A stretch of DNA of 64,000 nt from Eublepharis macularius (lineage: Eukaryota; Chordata; Lepidosauria; Squamata; Eublepharidae): the NCBI RefSeq assembly GCF_028583425.1, contig NC_072793.1, positions 59,587,028 through 59,651,027 on the forward strand, given 5' to 3'. Shown here one piece after another: positions 59,662 through 64,000 of the stretch. How positions within the stretch are numbered: position 1 is the stretch's first letter; the number at the start of each line of letters is the position of its first letter. Made by a program: the position numbers and the translations under genes. The notes below the pieces were generated by a model, which saw nothing but the letters and a program-made list of their open reading frames with translations, ran no database searches and had not been told where the DNA came from.

Positions 59662-59816
59662 CCAAGTCAGTGTATCTGGTCCAGAAGAAGTGCCCAAAGC
59701 CACCATAACTCAGCTGGAATGAGGGCTCATTTCTTTTCCTCAATGAGGCGCCATTCTTCAGGGATAAGGCGGCATGTTCTGAACACCGGTACGTGATGAA
59801 GCCATATTTATCTCCC
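59662..59816 (-). CDS. PPARGC1B: PPARGC1B exon: second half of the RNA-recognition motif
   Basis: The exon continues the [23 protein letters not shown], then a stretch containing [15 protein letters not shown] and ending [15 protein letters not shown] is the RNP1 strand with its aromatic residues, and CSEHAALSL and [14 protein letters not shown] are diagnostic of PGC-1 beta. The acceptor is a long T-rich tract ending GCTCAG; the donor is TTGG followed by GTAAGC. It is 155 bp and ends with one base that joins AT of the last exon to give D. The RRM is expected to bind RNA and couple the coactivator to processing of its target transcripts. Codon order is open throughout with no sign of decay. 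Confidence 0.96.
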
Positions 59817-62086
59817 CTGAGCAATGAAAAAAAAAATGTAAGCATTGCGAACAACATATGCCCCTCCACATTCTCTGCTGGCTTTGACCCAGTTCACTGA
59901 AGACTAGGACTGTGTGAATAAGTTTTAATAAACAAACATATTTGGGTAAGGTAATACTAACTATGCACAAAGCAACGTGGTGACCCTGAAATGAAAGAAT
60001 ATTTGCATTTGTTTGCCTATCTCGCATAATGCCTTTGCTTGCCACAGGAAGGATCAAGGGCTTATTCAGGCACTTGAAGCATCAGCTGCCGAGATTTCAC
60101 CAGGCATTACCCACATCGTTTCCATTTCGCTTGAAAAAAGTAAGCTGATCTCTTCAAAATGTTGAACTGTATACCCAACACTGGGAACATTACATATTCA
60201 CAGAACACATGCAGTGCAGTGTACAGGTCAACAGATGACTAATCTACATATTCAGAAAAAGTCACATGGTGACTTCTCAGGACTTTACCATTTGAGGATG
60301 CGAGGGGGGGATGGCGCCACACATTAACGGCTCCCTAGTTGTAGAAACTAGGGATTGTAGAAACATAAAAATTGTAGAAACATAAAAAACTATTCTTTTT
60401 CATAGCATACTGATTTTCAATGTGCAAGGAACTTTCCTCTCTTGCTTTCTTTTTTTAAAAAAGGGGGCTGCATTCAAACATGCCCCCTCCCACCACCTGC
60501 TTTCTGAAGTAGCACAGTCACAAGAGGCTGTACCCACATACTTTTTCTGTATGGACATACAAGGCTGCCTTCACGAAGGAGCTCACAATAGTCTATCTCA
60601 AGTTTCATGAGGGGAAGGCTGTTTGTTTGAAAGTCCTACCATTTATTTGTTTGTTTGTCATTTACAGCCCACCTTGCCAAAATTGCCTCCATGGCAACCC
60701 CCCATCGGATCAGAGCAAGATCGAGCCTTCTGTCTGATGTGGCAAACTACTGATATCAGGCTGATTTGCATGAGGGGGGCACTTTCAAATAAATGGCCCC
60801 AACATGTGAAACCTGAAGAGGTGAATTCCCATAAGAGAATAAAGTCATTTATGCATGCATATATTAGCCTTATGACCGTTCAGCCTTTATCAGAGAAGAC
60901 ATTCTTTGCCTTAGACATTCTTTGAAGGTGTACATTTAGTTTTATTTACTTTATTTATAACCCACCTTTCTCCTCAGTGGAGGACTCAAAGTAGCCTATA
61001 TTGTTCTTTTCTCCTCTATTTTATCCTCACAATAACCCTGTGAGGTAGTTTAGGTTGGGAGTGTGGATAGGCCCAAGGTCATCCAGCCAGCTTCCGTGGC
61101 AGAGCGGGGATTCAAACCGGGGCCTCCCAGATCCTAGTCTGACACTCTGACCACTACATCATGCTGGCTCTCCTTAAATATAAATTGAATAAATAACTTG
61201 GCTTCCAGGATATGTTGTGGTTAGTTCTCTGATAAGTTTGGAGAGTTTGACCCTCATCTTCCCAAGAGCTGAATATCATATAATACATATATGAGTCCCG
61301 CTGATAAAGAAAGTGGGATATAACTATTTTAAATAAATAAATACATGTCCAGATGAGAGTGCTGAGATCTCTCTGTACACTTCTGTTAATGTTCCATATT
61401 AGCATTACTGTCCACTTTATAAAATTAGGTGACAGCACTAGGCATGTGGCTCTTTTGGTTGATGATGAATGCAAATGCAGCTCTCTGGAGACTAAGGAGT
61501 AAAAGCCACTGGTGTAACCTACTTCACAGAGTTGTTGTGAGGGGAAAAAATAAGAACACTTCATCCATGTATGCTACCCTGAGCTCCTCGGAGGAATAGT
61601 GGGATACACACATGATATGTACTCTGCTTTTATGTTTATGCAGCAATAACTATAACCCACAAGTAGCTTGTCTGTGTGCCCTCCAGACTGAACATATTAC
61701 ATATGCTTCCACATATCTCTTATTTAGGTGATACCATTATTTTACAATTTACAATCCATGGAACATAAAAGAAGCACTTCTCAGAGGAATACAGTCCACA
61801 GACATCAAGACAATGTTTTTAACTCCCACAAATTCCAATTACTTTAGTTCTGTAGTTATTATACTATAAAAAACCAACACTTCCCCGGAGAATAGACATC
61901 TCCAGAGTTCCATAAATGGAACATTCGCCTGCTCTCTGGGCTCCAAATACAACAGATCTCATGAACCCCTTCCCCCCCCAAATGGCAAAATATACAGGCT
62001 AACTTCACAATACTCCTCTTTCCAAAAATGTGGGTCTGTCACCCCCTACAATGAGGGAGAGGAAACCTAACCTATTTTTGACCCAC
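59817..62086 (-). other. PPARGC1B: PPARGC1B intron between the two RRM exons
   Basis: This intron splits the RRM after the first half (phase 2). It holds a reversed tRNA SINE near 60.95-61.17 kb and otherwise no feature I recognise. Long open frames inside it are short and unlike any known protein. Confidence 0.85.
60945..61172 (-). mobile_element. tRNA-derived SINE, reversed, in PPARGC1B intron
   Basis: The left end TTTATTTATAACCCACCTTT CTCC is the tail. The right end is the inverse of AGCATGATGTAGTGGTCAGA. AATAACCCTGTGAGGTAGTTTA lies inside, as in the copy at 1.4 kb. Confidence 0.8.
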
Positions 62087-62208
62087 CTTTTATTTCTAGT
62101 CAAAACACAACACTCGACGATCTCACCAAACACTTCAAAACGCTGCTTCAGTTCGCTGGAGCTCATACTGCTGGAGAGGTTTTTGATGAACACTACCCGG
62201 CCTTCCCC
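62087..62208 (-). CDS. PPARGC1B: PPARGC1B exon: first half of the RNA-recognition motif
   Basis: This exon encodes the start of the C-terminal RRM of PGC-1 beta, a nuclear coactivator of ERR, PPAR and NRF1 that drives mitochondrial and lipid genes. The reading is [20 protein letters not shown], then [27 protein letters not shown] is the RNP2 strand, and RFEVFGEI is the helix and strand shared by PGC-1 alpha and beta. The acceptor is a pyrimidine tract ending GAGCAG; the donor is AAAAG followed by GTGGGT. The length of 122 bp leaves phase 2, which joins exactly to the next exon to form AGG (R). From memory the human beta form reads YIQNLSSDMSSRELKKRFEV, which fits beta better than alpha (YVGKIRPDTTRTELRDRF). 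The rest of the gene lies beyond the right edge. Confidence 0.95.
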
Positions 62209-64000
62209 CTGCTCAGAAACAACAATAACTGATTAGACCAGTCTTCATACGGTTCCTTTATGGTTTTGGCTTCCCCATCCCTGCCTTAACCCTAGTTGAC
62301 AAGGTAGCACAACTTGCTGTGTCACAAGACAGAACCAAAAGCACAAAGTCTATCATTGCAAACAGCTATTTCAGAAGCTGTCACCGGCTATTTCTTTCCC
62401 ATATACTGTATAGACGCTTTTATCTTTTTTCACATCTTCTTTGCAGATGCTGCAGATTTCTCTCTTCTAAGCAAAGTTACAGTAGAACTCCAGAGATATA
62501 TTCCCTCAATGATATGATCTGGCAGCCCTGCCAAAGACTCTCTTACAGCATTGCTCAGGGTGCTGTTGGCAATGCTAGATAGATCCCTGAGTGACTGACA
62601 TTATGAGAAGGCATTTTTAATCTGGTCAGTCCAAATTCTTGAGATCTTGACAGGTGGCAGTGGGGGAGGGAGGGAAGGAGATGATTGGAAGAGCAGGATA
62701 AGAGAATGATGAGCTGCAGGAGAACACGGAAACAGTAAGAAAGGTGAAGAAAAAAACAAAACATAATGGAAAAATAATTTTCCTAGTCACATTAACAGGT
62801 AAGTGCGGACATTTGGCAAGCAACCATTAGCAGCTCAGAATCATTTCTGTAGCAAGGGCAGGGGAGGCCCTGCCAAACATCTGCACATAATTCATTTCAA
62901 CTCTCTATTGATATTCAACTCTTCGCTGATGGCATGAGGGTCCAAGGAAGACTGGAAGTTGTACAACTGAGTGGTGCCAGTCTTGAAAAACTCTACCTGC
63001 AAAAAAAAAAAAAAATCTCCATTTCTTTTCTGGGATTTTCTCTGTCCAATCACATGAACAGGTGATTGAAGAGAGTTTCAGGTGTGATAGTCCACTAGAT
63101 TATACTGTTGTTTCAGGAAAGAGAACACATGCTCAGCATTGTTTTCTCAGAGGCCGTCTTTGGATCAAAGTATGAACAACACACAACAGAGGACATCCAC
63201 TAATAGGATCTTGGCCTGCAGAAGGTCCCAAGTGCAATCCCACCAAGTATCTTGGCCTCAATGGCTGCAAAGATCAGAGTAAGCAAGTTTTCAAACACAC
63301 CTCAGAAGACCTCCCTGCCTTTACATACATTTTCAAGATCAGGTCATCAGGTCTTCTACTTTCTGCTCACTGCTACAGAAACGGTTTTCGTGCTGCTGCA
63401 GGCCGCATGTGCGTTGGTTATTAATGTGACTTAAATGTGGCAACCCAGAACAAGCTTCAACAGATTTTTAAAGCTACAGCCAACCTCCATGCCATCCCCC
63501 TAAATGTTACTGTACAAAGGAACGATGAGGTGATGAGGTATGAGCATGAGAAATCCACATCCGTTTCAGCAAAAGGCCTCCTAGATAAGCAAACCAGTGG
63601 CTTGTAGTACGGCATTCTCCACCTTGTGCAGTAGACTTATATGTATGTTGTTCTAGTTTTCTTTATTTGCTGGACTTACTGATTTCAGCTATTTCCCAGG
63701 ACTCTATCCTGCACACTGCTATTTCATGAATTCTGCACTGGACTACTGCTGTGCCTAGAACTCAACATGTTGCCGGCTGCTTTCACTTTATTTCACTTCA
63801 ATTACCCTTTGTGCTTCTACTGGCCTTGCACCAAGGGATACTATAACATCAGCCAATATACCATGCTACTGTTTTGTGGAACAGAAGTTGAACCAAAAGC
63901 CTGTGAATTGTTTTGCCTCCGCATTTAGACGAGTTTTGGAATAAGTAAACAATCTGTTCTGGTTGGAAACCACAGCGCTCCCAAATCCATTCACTGCAAA
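62209..64000 (-). other. PPARGC1B: PPARGC1B upstream intron running off the window
   Basis: The sequence 5' of the first visible RRM exon is intronic as far as I can tell. The exon that should precede the RRM exon was not identified. One exon-like block at 62898-63000 is listed separately. No repeat family was recognised here. Confidence 0.6.
62898..63000 (-). other. Exon-like block with a strong acceptor but no clear donor
   Basis: On the minus strand a run of about fifteen T followed by GCAG precedes an open frame starting VEFFKTGTTQLYNFQSSLDP and ending at a TGA after about 34 codons. No good GT donor is present before the stop. It could be an alternative terminal exon of PPARGC1B or chance. 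I do not recognise the peptide in PGC-1 beta. Confidence 0.2.

Overview
The window looks like a piece of a squamate reptile genome, most likely a lizard. The evidence is the mobile-element set: a long BovB (RTE-clade) LINE, a Sauria-type tRNA SINE with a BovB-like tail, a 5S-rRNA-derived SINE, L2 and CR1 LINEs, and many short hAT-type and hairpin elements. The host coding content is sparse and split by introns, as expected for a vertebrate.

Two host loci can be supported, both on the minus strand. At the right end (about 50.4-64 kb) lie the last three coding exons of PPARGC1B (PGC-1 beta): two exons carrying the RNA-recognition motif and the final exon with the conserved C-terminus. They are followed by a presumed 3' UTR of about 7.6 kb running down to AATAAA-type signals near 50.44 kb. 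Downstream (about 33.6-46.4 kb) is a TRIM-family locus with ordinary introns. Its 96-bp and 234-bp coiled-coil exons and a 130-bp linker exon are open, spliceable and in matching phase. Its first exon, which should hold RING and B-box 1, has lost zinc ligands, has an in-frame stop and changes frame; only B-box 2 is intact. No SPRY exon was recognised. I read it as a decaying TRIM gene. A CpG island near 1.8-2.5 kb marks a probable promoter for an unidentified gene.

The rest is mostly mobile-element sediment, unusually well ordered because target-site duplications (TSDs) can still be read. From left to right: a hAT element with a second hAT inside it (3-4 kb); a BovB split by four later insertions, namely an LTR-like sequence, a short repeat, a hAT element and an L2 with a 359-codon open frame (6.8-12.5 kb); a hAT with 17-bp ends (13.5-14.3 kb); another GC-rich hAT (16 kb); hairpin elements (19-24 kb); an L2 with a CR1 inside it (25 kb); SINEs at 26-28 kb, including one SINE inside another; a hairpin family clustered at 34-35 kb; a hAT nested in its own family (39.5-40.3 kb); and a 150-bp local duplication flanking a hAT just past the end of PPARGC1B. 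The presumed PPARGC1B 3' UTR itself carries a hAT with a GAAA microsatellite and a SINE split by a nearly perfect 192-bp hairpin.

Element names follow structure (ends, TSD length, internal motifs). Where a family is named (BovB, L2, CR1, Sauria SINE) I recognised protein or consensus features from memory. hAT-A, hAT-B, hAT-C and families D-G are labels used only here. All element boundaries are read by eye.
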